From contig NZ_FNGH01000010.1 in NCBI RefSeq assembly GCF_900102875.1, positions 163,750 through 202,607 of the forward strand: a stretch of DNA of 38,858 nt, given 5' to 3'. The notes below the pieces were generated by a model. That model ran no database searches. It was not told the DNA's origin and saw only the letters and a list, made by a program, of their open reading frames with translations. A program made the translations under genes and the position numbers. The first letter of the stretch is position 1; each line of letters starts with the position of its first letter. Below are positions 1 to 7,246 of this stretch, one piece after another. Source of the stretch: Franzmannia pantelleriensis. GTDB lineage: Bacteria > Pseudomonadota > Gammaproteobacteria > Pseudomonadales > Halomonadaceae.

Positions 1-129
1 CCGGAGCTGATCGACCAAGCCCCGATGGGGTTAAAACACCTGCTGGTATGGCTCTACGCAGGGGGGATGCTATGCCTTATTTTTTCAATAGCTATGGGGG
101 GCGCAGGCATGTTGTTTGGTGTTTGGTAG
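1..129 (+). CDS. possible C-terminal fragment of a membrane protein
   Basis: Frame 1 is open from the window edge for 42 codons and ends in TAG at 127-129. The translation is strongly hydrophobic over its last 30 residues (Leu, Ile, Met and Gly-rich), as in a C-terminal membrane helix. I recognise no family, the upstream part lies outside the window, and an open stretch this short in GC-rich DNA may be chance. The rest of the interval before the next gene shows no other coding signal. Confidence 0.25.
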   Translation, partial: PELIDQAPMGLKHLLVWLYAGGMLCLIFSIAMGGAGMLFGVW

Positions 130-298
130 GCTCGCTCCCCGGGCGGAGCTGAAGCGCAACACTCTCCCCGCGCCGACGTCCTCCGCCACTTGAACGTGTC
201 TGCTCGCGCTGGTATGGAGAAAATCGCCCCCGCCGGGGTCTCTGCTAGGGTAGAAGTCACCCATTCATGTCAGTGAGTTCGACACAGGGAGCGAGATC

Positions 299-1453
299 AT
301 GAGCAAGTTGGGCAAGACATCGTATGGCGCCGTGCTGGGCACCGCGCTGGTGGCTGGCGGCCTGCTGGGACTGAGCAGTGCCCAGGCCGGAGAGGTCGTC
401 GCCGAGGGGATCGACAGCGAAGAGGCGTCGCTGCGTATCGTGCAGTTGGTCGGCGGCCTCGAGAACCCGTGGGGCATCGCCGAACTGCCCGACGGCCGCT
501 TCGTGGTCAGCGAGCGTGCCGGTCGCATGGCGCTCATCAACGGCGGCGAGGTTACCCACCTTGACGGCGTCCCGGAGGTGGCTGCCAACGGCCAGGGCGG
601 TCTGCTCGACGTGACCCTGCACCATGCCTATGACGACGGCGAAGAGTGGATCTACTTCACCTATTCCAAGCCCGGCGATGGCGGCACCGTCAGCGCCCTG
701 GCCCGGGCACGCCTGGAGGGCGATGCGCTGGTCGACGTCGAGGCGCTGTTCGAGCAGGATCGCTACTCGCAGCCCGGCCGTCACTACGGCTCGCGGTTAG
801 CCTGGCTGCCCGACGGTAGCCTGCTGATGACCGTCGGTGATCGCGGGGTCGATCCCGAGCGCGCCCAGGATGCCGGCGATCACGCCGGTACCGTGCTGCG
901 CCTGACCGAGACCGGCGGTGTGCCCGACGACAACCCCTTCGTTGACGACGGCAGCGCACTAGACGAGATCTACTCCATTGGCAACCGCAATATCCAGGGC
1001 TTTGCGGTCGACGCCGAAGGCGCCATCTGGGCCAGCGAGCACGGCCCGCTGGGCGGCGACGAGCTCAATCTGATCGAAGCCGGCGAGAATTACGGCTGGC
1101 CGACAGTGAGCCGCGGCGTCGACTACAGCACCCGCGAGCCGATCGGCGTGGACTCGCACCCCGACATGCAGGACGCACGCTATATCTACGAGGATCGCTT
1201 TGCCCCCTCCGGCCTGGCCCAGGTCGACAGCGAGGCGTTCGCCGCCTGGCAAGGCAACCTGCTCGCCGGCGGGCTGCGCAGCGAGCAGCTCAAGCGACTG
1301 ATAATGGAAGATGGCGAGGTCGTCCATCGCGAGATCGTGCTCGACGGTGAGATCGGCCGCATCCGCGAGGTCCACCAGGGCAGCGACGGCTATATCTACC
1401 TACTCACCGATCACGGTGACGGCGGGCTCTACCGGCTCGAGCCGGAGGAGTAA
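299..1453 (+). CDS. PQQ-dependent aldose sugar dehydrogenase, YliI-like
   Basis: This is a 384-residue exported protein of the soluble glucose/sorbosone dehydrogenase fold, a six-bladed beta-propeller that oxidises aldose sugars with PQQ in the periplasm. Residues 1-31 form a signal peptide (basic start, Gly/Leu/Ala core, cleavage expected near AQA-GE). Family signatures are visible in order: NPWGIAELPDGRFVVSER near residue 55, the GSRLAWLPDGSLLMTVGDRG segment, the GNRNIQGFAVD segment, and SEHGPLGGDELNLIEAGENYGWP. The C-terminus GGLYRLEPE is typical. The ATG at 299 follows a purine-rich GGGAGCGAG. Length matches the family (about 370-400). It is monocistronic and has no obvious link to betaine metabolism. 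Substrate specificity cannot be read from sequence. Confidence 0.88.
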   Translation: MSKLGKTSYGAVLGTALVAGGLLGLSSAQAGEVVAEGIDSEEASLRIVQLVGGLENPWGIAELPDGRFVVSERAGRMALINGGEVTHLDGVPEVAANGQGGLLDVTLHHAYDDGEEWIYFTYSKPGDGGTVSALARARLEGDALVDVEALFEQDRYSQPGRHYGSRLAWLPDGSLLMTVGDRGVDPERAQDAGDHAGTVLRLTETGGVPDDNPFVDDGSALDEIYSIGNRNIQGFAVDAEGAIWASEHGPLGGDELNLIEAGENYGWPTVSRGVDYSTREPIGVDSHPDMQDARYIYEDRFAPSGLAQVDSEAFAAWQGNLLAGGLRSEQLKRLIMEDGEVVHREIVLDGEIGRIREVHQGSDGYIYLLTDHGDGGLYRLEPEE

Positions 1454-1478
1454 CGCTGGCGGCGGTCAGTCACAAGGC

Positions 1479-1513
1479 AATGTGCACATAGAAACGACAC
1501 CTGTGTACACTTG
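1479..1513. promoter_or_regulatory. candidate TetR operator upstream of the tetR gene
   Basis: Two short palindromes, TGTGCACA (1481-1488) and GTGTACAC (1503-1510), have centres 22 bp apart, about two helical turns, just upstream of the TetR start at 1540. Related TGTACA palindromes recur in the next intergenic region. This is the pattern expected of an autoregulated TetR promoter. The assignment is inferred from motif and position. Confidence 0.5.
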
Positions 1514-1539
1514 CCTCGACATCTCCAGAGACCGCCGCA

Positions 1540-2175
1540 ATGTCAATCACAGATAGGTCCCCTGCCAAGGGGTCACGCGACGTCTGGCTCGATGCCGCAT
1601 TCGAACTGCTGCTCGAGTCCGGCGTCGATAGCGTACGCATTCTGCCTCTCGCCAAACGCCTCAAGCTGTCTCGAACCAGCTTCTACTGGTTCTTCAAGGA
1701 CCGCGAAGCATTACTGAATGCATTGATAGAACGCTGGCGAGAAAAGAACACCCAGGGACTGGTGCGTCAGACCGAGGCCTATGCCGAGAGCATCGTCGAG
1801 GCAATGCTCAATGTCTTCGATTGCTGGCTCGATTCCCAGCTATTCGACTCCCCGCTGGAGTTCGCCATGCGCAGCTGGGCGCTGCAGTCGGCGCCGGTGG
1901 AGAGTGAGATCGAGGTTGCCGACGCCGAGCGTATCGACGCACTGTCACGGATGTTCGAACGCTTCGGCGTTGAGCCGCTGGCGGCCAACGTGCGTGGCCG
2001 CACCATCTACCTGACTCAGATCGGCTATATCTCGATGAAGACGCGAGAGCCGCTCGAGGTGCGCATGCAACGCATCCCCGCCTATGTCGAGATTTTCACC
2101 GGTCAGCCTCCCGAGCCTCGGGAACTGCAGCGCTTCCATGCCCGCCACGGGTACTCTCCACCCACTAGCCGCTAG
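1540..2175 (+). CDS. TetR/AcrR family transcriptional regulator
   Basis: This 211-residue protein has an N-terminal TetR DNA-binding domain (about residues 14-60). The helix-turn-helix ends with LSRTSFYWFFKDREALLNAL, the usual 'S.xxFYxxFxxKxxLL' signature. Residues 60-200 are a helical ligand-binding domain with no recognisable subfamily motif. It lies upstream of, and in the same direction as, a DgcA-like flavoenzyme gene. Palindromic TGTACA sites occur before both genes, so it probably represses itself and the flavoenzyme, with the flavoenzyme substrate or a related methylated amine as a possible inducer (inference). The stop codon falls inside a 7-bp tandem repeat. It is unlike BetI in context: no betAB genes are present. 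Confidence 0.88.
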   Translation: MSITDRSPAKGSRDVWLDAAFELLLESGVDSVRILPLAKRLKLSRTSFYWFFKDREALLNALIERWREKNTQGLVRQTEAYAESIVEAMLNVFDCWLDSQLFDSPLEFAMRSWALQSAPVESEIEVADAERIDALSRMFERFGVEPLAANVRGRTIYLTQIGYISMKTREPLEVRMQRIPAYVEIFTGQPPEPRELQRFHARHGYSPPTSR

Positions 2176-2211
2176 CCGCTAGCCGCTAGCCGCTAGCCGC
2201 TAGCCCTAGCG
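2165..2211. repeat. 7-bp tandem repeat (CTAGCCG)n
   Basis: Five exact copies of CTAGCCG run from 2165 to 2199, followed by degenerate units CTAGCC and CTAGCG. The array starts inside the last codons of the TetR gene, supplies its TAG stop (2173-2175) and continues into the intergenic region. Because the stop is in the second unit, copy-number change beyond that would leave the protein unaltered but would move the downstream operator region relative to tetR. Confidence 0.9.
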
Positions 2212-2266
2212 TTAACGACCGACCATCGCCCTTCCATCGCATCGACGAAGCACAGCGCCTGGCCAT

Positions 2267-2307
2267 AATGTACATCTATGTACATTCAAAATACTCGAGT
2301 GTACATT
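2267..2307. promoter_or_regulatory. TGTACA operator array upstream of the DgcA-like gene
   Basis: Positions 2267-2286 form a perfect inverted repeat with arms AATGTACAT and ATGTACATT around a CT centre. A third TGTACA lies at 2300-2305. Centres of the three TGTACA cores are at about 2271.5, 2281.5 and 2302.5, spaced 10 and 21 bp, so all face the same side of the helix. The array is 46-86 bp upstream of the flavoenzyme ATG. It most likely binds the adjacent TetR protein (inference). Confidence 0.6.
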
Positions 2308-2352
2308 TGCCGTTGATGCCGTCCTATAACACAACAAGATGGAGCCCTGACG

Positions 2353-4389
2353 ATGGCCAACGACCCGCTGCTGCAGCCCTTCCAGCTCAGGCACCTGACC
2401 CTCAAGAACCGGCTGATGATGACGGCCCACGAGCCCGCCTACCCCGAGGACGGCATGCCCAAGGCGCTCTATCGCGAGTATCACGCCGAGCGGGCACGTG
2501 CCGGCCTCGGCCTGACCATGACCGCCGGGTCGGCGGCGGTGGCCAGGGACAGCCCGCCGGTGTTCAACAACATCCTGGCCTACCAGGATGAGGTCGTGCC
2601 GTGGATGCGCGAGCTCGCCGACGCCTGCCACGAGCACGGCACGGCGGTGATGATCCAGTTGACCCATCTGGGCCGGCGTACCCGCTGGGACAAGGGCGAC
2701 TGGCTGCCGGCGGTGTCGGCCTCCCACCGCCGCGAGGCGTCTCACCGCGCCTTTCCCAAGCAGGTCGAGGAGTGGGATGTCGAGCGCTTGATTCGCGACT
2801 ATGCCGATGCCGCCGAGCGCATGCATGCCGCGGGCCTGGACGGTATCGAGCTACAGGCCTATGGCCACCTGATGGACCAGTTCTGGTCGCCGCTGACCAA
2901 TAACCTCGAGGCGCCCTACGGTGGCGACCTGGATAACCGGCTGCGTTTCACCTTCGATGTGCTGCGCGCCATTCGCCAACGGGTCGGTGAGGCGTTCATC
3001 GTCGGGGTGCGCTATACCGGCGACGAGATGCTGCCGGGGGGGATTACTGCCGAGGAAGGCATGACGATCTCCCACCGCCTGAAGGCGAGTGGCCTGGTCG
3101 ACTTTCTCAACGTGGTGCGCGGGCATATCGACACCGACCCCGGCCTCACCGACGTGATCCCCATCCAGGGCATGCCCAGCGCTCCGCACCTCGACTTCGC
3201 CGGCGAGATTCGTCGCCAGGTGGACTTTCCCACCTTCCATGGCGCCAAGATCCAGGACGTCGCCACCGCCCGTCACGCCATTGCCTCGGGCAAGGTCGAC
3301 ATGATCGGCATGACCCGCGCGCATATGGCCGACCCGCATATCGTGCGCAAAATCATCGAAGGTCGCGAGGAGGAGATCCGCCCCTGCGTCGGCGCCAACT
3401 ACTGCCTCGACCGTATCTATCAGGGCGGCGCCGCCTACTGCATCCACAACGCCGCGACAGGGCGCGAAACCAGCATGCCCCACATCATCCCCCGAGCGGC
3501 ACAGCGGCACCGGGTGGTGATCATCGGCGCCGGGCCGGCGGGGCTAGAAGCGGCGCGTGTGGCCGGCGAGCGCGGCCATCAGGTGGTGGTACTGGAGGCC
3601 GCCAGCGATGCCGGCGGCCAGGTACGCCTCACCGCGCAGAGCGAACGCCGCCGCGAGATGCTGGGCATCATCGACTGGCGCCTGGCCCAGTGCGAAGCGC
3701 TGGGTGTCGAGATCCGCTACAACGTCTGGGCCGAGCGCGAGGAGGTGCTCGCCGAGCAACCCGATGTCGTGATCGTGGCCACCGGCGGCTATCCCATGGA
3801 AGATCAGCCCGCGGTCGGACACGACCTGGTGGTCAACACCTGGGATATCCTCTCCGGGCACGCGGCACCGGGCAAACGGGTGCTGCTGTTCGATGATGCC
3901 GGCGACCATGCTGCCATGCAGGCGGCAGAGATCATCGCGGCGACGGGAGCCGTACTCGAGATCATGACACCCGATCGCACCTTCTCGGCGGAGATCATGG
4001 CCATGAATCTGGTGCCCTATATGCGCGCCCTGCAGCGGCCCAATGTGACCTTCACGCCCACCTATCGGCTGAAGTCCGTGCAGCGCGAGGGCGGCGAGTT
4101 GCTGGCCACCATCACCAGCGACTATCTGGATCTCGATCACCAGAGACGCATCGATCAGGTAGTGGTCAATTACGGCATCACGCCGATGGCCGACCTCTAC
4201 TTCGACCTCAAGCCGCATTCCAGTAACGGCGGCGAAGTGAACTACGACGACCTGATCGTCGGGCGCCCCCAGGCGGTTGTCCACAACGCCAATGCTGGCT
4301 TCCAGCTGTTCCGCATCGGAGACGCCGTGGCGTCGCGCAATACCCATGCGGCCATCTATGATGCGCTCAGGCTGGTCAAGGACCTGTAA
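2353..4389 (+). CDS. DgcA-like FMN/Fe-S/FAD demethylase (trimethylamine dehydrogenase superfamily)
   Basis: This is a 678-residue enzyme with the trimethylamine dehydrogenase/2,4-dienoyl-CoA reductase layout: an FMN-binding TIM barrel (about 1-340), a cysteine-rich iron-sulfur segment starting CVGANYC and ending at AAYC, then FAD/ADP-binding Rossmann domains beginning VVIIGAGPAGLEAARVAGERG. It is a clear paralogue of the DgcA at 31518-33593. Where TMADH has the cysteine of 6-S-cysteinyl-FMN, this protein has Glu (TAHEPAY), so FMN is probably non-covalent. The pocket loop reads LQAYGHLMDQFWSP, one residue shorter than DgcA, suggesting a different N-methylated substrate such as N-methylproline or another betaine derivative (inference). 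A GGAG ribosome site precedes the ATG. No iron-sulfur partner gene adjoins it. Confidence 0.8.
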   Translation: MANDPLLQPFQLRHLTLKNRLMMTAHEPAYPEDGMPKALYREYHAERARAGLGLTMTAGSAAVARDSPPVFNNILAYQDEVVPWMRELADACHEHGTAVMIQLTHLGRRTRWDKGDWLPAVSASHRREASHRAFPKQVEEWDVERLIRDYADAAERMHAAGLDGIELQAYGHLMDQFWSPLTNNLEAPYGGDLDNRLRFTFDVLRAIRQRVGEAFIVGVRYTGDEMLPGGITAEEGMTISHRLKASGLVDFLNVVRGHIDTDPGLTDVIPIQGMPSAPHLDFAGEIRRQVDFPTFHGAKIQDVATARHAIASGKVDMIGMTRAHMADPHIVRKIIEGREEEIRPCVGANYCLDRIYQGGAAYCIHNAATGRETSMPHIIPRAAQRHRVVIIGAGPAGLEAARVAGERGHQVVVLEAASDAGGQVRLTAQSERRREMLGIIDWRLAQCEALGVEIRYNVWAEREEVLAEQPDVVIVATGGYPMEDQPAVGHDLVVNTWDILSGHAAPGKRVLLFDDAGDHAAMQAAEIIAATGAVLEIMTPDRTFSAEIMAMNLVPYMRALQRPNVTFTPTYRLKSVQREGGELLATITSDYLDLDHQRRIDQVVVNYGITPMADLYFDLKPHSSNGGEVNYDDLIVGRPQAVVHNANAGFQLFRIGDAVASRNTHAAIYDALRLVKDL

Positions 4390-4395
4390 CAGGAA

Positions 4396-4424
4396 AGCCC
4401 CATGCCGCACTACGGCATGGGGCT
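4396..4424. terminator. bidirectional terminator between the DgcA-like gene and gbcB
   Basis: A 12-bp perfect stem (4396-4407 with 4413-4424, loop CACTA) begins six bases after one stop codon and ends 17 bases from the convergent gbcB stop. There is no long T-run. Position between convergent genes supports a terminator role. Confidence 0.7.
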
Positions 4425-4441
4425 CGGCGGTCTGCGTGGGC

Positions 4442-5548
4442 TCAGTAGTCTACCACCACATCGCCGGTGGGCATGCTGCAGCATGACAGGATGTAGCCCT
4501 CGGCGATGTCCTCGTCGGTGATACCGCCGTTGTGCTCCATGTTGACCTGCCCCGAGCTCAGCGGCACGCGGCAGGTACCGCAGATGCCCATCCCGCATGC
4601 CTTGGGAATGTGCAACCCGAGCTTGGCCGCGGCGGCATGTACCGTCTCACCGGGCTGGATGCGCACGCTCTTACCGGTAGCGGAGAACTCGACGCTGAGC
4701 ATATCCGCCACGTCGAGTTCCTCGGCCTCGGCTTCGGCCTGCTCGACCAGCTCCTGTACCTCTTCCTGCACGTCCAGCGGCGTGGCACCGAACGACTCTT
4801 CATGGTAGTGCGCCATGTCGAAGCCGTTATCGGCCAGGATACGTTTGACGGCGTTCATGTAGGGGGTCGGGCCGCAGCAGAAGATCTCGCGCTCCATGAA
4901 ATCCGGCGCCATCAGCTCGAGCATCGTCTGGCTGATATAGCCGCGAAAACCGGACCAGGTCTCACCCAGCTCATCGCTGCGCTCGCACACGATGTGCAGC
5001 TTGAACTCAGGAATCCGCGAGAAGATGTGCTCCAGCTCACGCTGGAAGAGGATATCGCGAGGGGTACGTGCGCTGTGCACGAATTCCAGATCCACTGCAG
5101 CATTGGTGTCGAAAAACCAACGCGCCATCGACATCAGCGGCGTGATCCCCACCCCGCCGGAGAGCATCAGGATCTTGTCGGCGGGGTAGTCGATGACATT
5201 GAAGTTGCCCACCGGGCCATGCACCGCCAGCTCGTCGCCGATGCGCAAGTGGTCGTGTAACCAGTTGGAGACCTTGCCTCCAGGCATGCGCTTGACGCTG
5301 ATCGAAAAGCTGTAGGGAATCGAAGGCGAGCTCGAGATAGTATACGAGCGCATTATTTGCTCGCCGTCGACCTCTAGCTCCAGGGTCACGAACTGCCCCG
5401 GCTTGAAGAAGAACAGCACCGGCTGCTCGGCCATGAAGCAGAAGGTGCGTACGTCCCACGTCTCCTGAATCACCTTGACGCAGCGCACAAGGTGGCGGCC
5501 ATTGGTCCAGGTCTGGGTGTTGACCGGGTTGAGGTAGTTCATGCTCAT
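4442..5548 (-). CDS. gbcB: glycine betaine monooxygenase, ferredoxin reductase subunit
   Basis: This is a 368-residue flavin/iron-sulfur reductase that passes electrons from NAD(P)H to the GbcA oxygenase during betaine demethylation. The N-terminal half is a ferredoxin-NADP reductase-type module: FAD-binding RSYTISSSPS near residue 70, then nucleotide-binding LMLSGGVGITPLMSMARWF and later CCGPTPYMNAVKRIL. The C-terminal about 85 residues are a plant-type 2Fe-2S ferredoxin with CGMGICGTC and a final cysteine in LSCCSMP. An acidic linker rich in Glu and Ala lies between the two modules. The gene is divergent from gbcA across a 316-bp control region. Either ATG at 5548 or the one two codons later could be used. 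Length and order match characterised pseudomonad GbcB. Confidence 0.92.
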   Translation of the reverse strand: MSMNYLNPVNTQTWTNGRHLVRCVKVIQETWDVRTFCFMAEQPVLFFFKPGQFVTLELEVDGEQIMRSYTISSSPSIPYSFSISVKRMPGGKVSNWLHDHLRIGDELAVHGPVGNFNVIDYPADKILMLSGGVGITPLMSMARWFFDTNAAVDLEFVHSARTPRDILFQRELEHIFSRIPEFKLHIVCERSDELGETWSGFRGYISQTMLELMAPDFMEREIFCCGPTPYMNAVKRILADNGFDMAHYHEESFGATPLDVQEEVQELVEQAEAEAEELDVADMLSVEFSATGKSVRIQPGETVHAAAAKLGLHIPKACGMGICGTCRVPLSSGQVNMEHNGGITDEDIAEGYILSCCSMPTGDVVVDY

Positions 5549-5864
5549 GGGGGCACTCGCCTGGGCTGCGATCGTAGGAATGGCACCGCGCCCATGTGGC
5601 GGTACCGTTGGTGCGAATTTTGCGCACAGCGTAGGCGCGGCACATGCCTGTCTGCGACACGGGCATGTCCACCACTTCCAGCCCAGGGCAGGATTCTCAC
5701 CCTGCGCGTCGCCGTTGCATCATGCCTTGTCGCCCCCAGGCAACTGCCCTTCAGGCGGCTGGTCCACACTCGCCGCACTAGTCATATCTGATCGCGTCGG
5801 CTACACCCCCAACAACACCCGATTCGCGCCGCTGCCGCGGCCCCGTTATAGAGGAAGCGTTTCC
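5549..5864. promoter_or_regulatory. gbcB-gbcA divergent control region
   Basis: This non-coding region separates two divergent betaine monooxygenase genes. It holds an inverted repeat GTGCG-N7-CGCAC (5611-5627) and a longer interrupted palindrome with arms ACATGCC (5642-5648) and GGCATGT (5662-5668), plus inner TGTC/GACA pairing. These are candidates for GbdR or other activator binding, since the pathway is normally GbdR-controlled. I could not identify a GbdR consensus with certainty. The gbcA reading frame is open upstream to 5541, but no ribosome site supports an earlier start. Confidence 0.5.
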
Positions 5865-7151
5865 ATGGACCCGATGTCACCCGAGCGTCTTGACGACCCG
5901 TTGGCCGGCGCCCGCGAGGCCACCAGTGCCATGCTTGCCCAGCGCAACCCGCAGTACTCGCTGCCCCAGCCGTTCTACAACGACGCCCGGCTATTCGCCC
6001 TGGATATGCAGGAGATCTTCGAGAAGGAGTGGCTGTTTGCCGGCATGAGCTGTGAAATACCCACCAAGGGCAGTTTCATGACCCTCGAGGTCGGCGACAA
6101 CCCGCTGATCCTGGTGCGCGGCGCCGACGGCGCCATCCATGGTTTCCACAACGTCTGCCGGCACCGTGGCTCGCGGCTATGCGTCAAGGACAAGGGCAAG
6201 GTGGCCAAGCTGGTGTGCCCCTACCACCAGTGGACCTACGAACTCGACGGCAGGCTACTGTTTGCCGGCGCCGACATGGGTACCGACTTCGATCTTAGCC
6301 AATATGGCCTCAAGCCGATCCATGTGCGCACCGCCGGGGGCTTCATCTTCATCAGCCTGGCCGACCAACCGACGGTCATCGATGACTTCCTGGCCACCCT
6401 CGAGCACTATCTCGAACCCTACGACATGGCCAACACCAAGGTCGCGGTGGAGTCCTCGATCGTCGAACAGGCCAACTGGAAGCTAGTGATCGAGAACAAC
6501 CGCGAGTGCTACCACTGCAACGGCGCACACCCGGAACTGCTCAATACCCTGCTCGAGTTCGACGACACCGACGACCCGCGAGCCACCGCGGCCTACAAGG
6601 CCCAGGTGGCGCGCAAACAGGCCGACTGGGACGGCGAACAGGTGCCCTGGCAGCTCAAGCGATTCGGCAAGCGCAACCGCCTGACCCGGACCCCGCTGCT
6701 GGAAGGTACCGTCTCCATGACCATGGACGGTCAGCCCGGCTGCCGCAAATTGATGGGTCGCCTGCAGAGCCCCGACATGGGCTCGCTGCGGATCCTACAC
6801 CTGCCCAACTCCTGGAACCACTTCATGGGCGACCACGCGGTGGTATTCCGGGTGCTGCCGCTGGGCCCCCAGCAGACCCTGGTAACCACCAAATGGCTGG
6901 TGAATACCGATGCCGTGGCCGGCGTCGACTACGACCCCGACGAGCTACGCAAGGTGTGGGACGCCACCAACGACCAGGACCGCCGTCTGGCCGAGGAGAA
7001 CCAGCGCGGCATCAACTCCCGCGCCTATGAGCCGGGCCCCTACTCGGCGACCTACGAGTTCGGGGTGATCGACTTCATCGACTGGTACAGCGAGCGCATG
7101 CAGGAAAACCTCGGCCATACCGCCCCCCACCTCAAGGTGGTAAAGGGCTGA
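5865..7151 (+). CDS. gbcA: glycine betaine monooxygenase, Rieske oxygenase subunit
   Basis: This 428-residue aromatic-ring-hydroxylating-type oxygenase demethylates glycine betaine to dimethylglycine, releasing formaldehyde. The Rieske 2Fe-2S site is C98-x-H100 and C118-x2-H121 (CRHRG and CPYHQW). The mononuclear iron site is in the segment ENNRECYHCNGAHPEL, which carries the conserved histidine pair and the bridging acidic residue. The C-terminal domain ends with the typical YEFGVIDFIDWYSERMQE stretch. The chosen ATG follows AGAGGA at 5850-5855; the frame extends upstream but without signals. GbcB, its reductase, is divergent next door. The gene is followed by a strong hairpin and then a two-component system. 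Sequence and context together make the assignment strong. Confidence 0.94.
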   Translation: MDPMSPERLDDPLAGAREATSAMLAQRNPQYSLPQPFYNDARLFALDMQEIFEKEWLFAGMSCEIPTKGSFMTLEVGDNPLILVRGADGAIHGFHNVCRHRGSRLCVKDKGKVAKLVCPYHQWTYELDGRLLFAGADMGTDFDLSQYGLKPIHVRTAGGFIFISLADQPTVIDDFLATLEHYLEPYDMANTKVAVESSIVEQANWKLVIENNRECYHCNGAHPELLNTLLEFDDTDDPRATAAYKAQVARKQADWDGEQVPWQLKRFGKRNRLTRTPLLEGTVSMTMDGQPGCRKLMGRLQSPDMGSLRILHLPNSWNHFMGDHAVVFRVLPLGPQQTLVTTKWLVNTDAVAGVDYDPDELRKVWDATNDQDRRLAEENQRGINSRAYEPGPYSATYEFGVIDFIDWYSERMQENLGHTAPHLKVVKG

Positions 7152-7159
7152 CCACCTCG

Positions 7160-7185
7160 GCCACCGGCACGGCCGTGCCGGTGGC
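7160..7185 (+). terminator. terminator after gbcA
   Basis: An 11-bp perfect GC-rich stem (7160-7170 with 7175-7185) around GGCC begins nine bases after the gbcA stop. It is followed by GGATTTCC, so the T-run is weak. The next gene starts 62 bp further on. Confidence 0.65.
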
Positions 7186-7246
7186 TGGATTTCCGCGCCG
7201 CGGCGTGTTGGGATAGCTTCTCGTCCGAGCGTCGCAGCGAGCCCCC

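Noticed and set aside
2165-2211. CRISPR-like array
   Set aside because: The units are 7 bp with no spacers, so it is a simple tandem repeat.
5541-5864. 108-residue N-terminal extension of GbcA
   Set aside because: The upstream part has no Rieske-oxygenase similarity, lies across the divergent promoter region and overlaps gbcB. The ATG at 5865 has a ribosome site.
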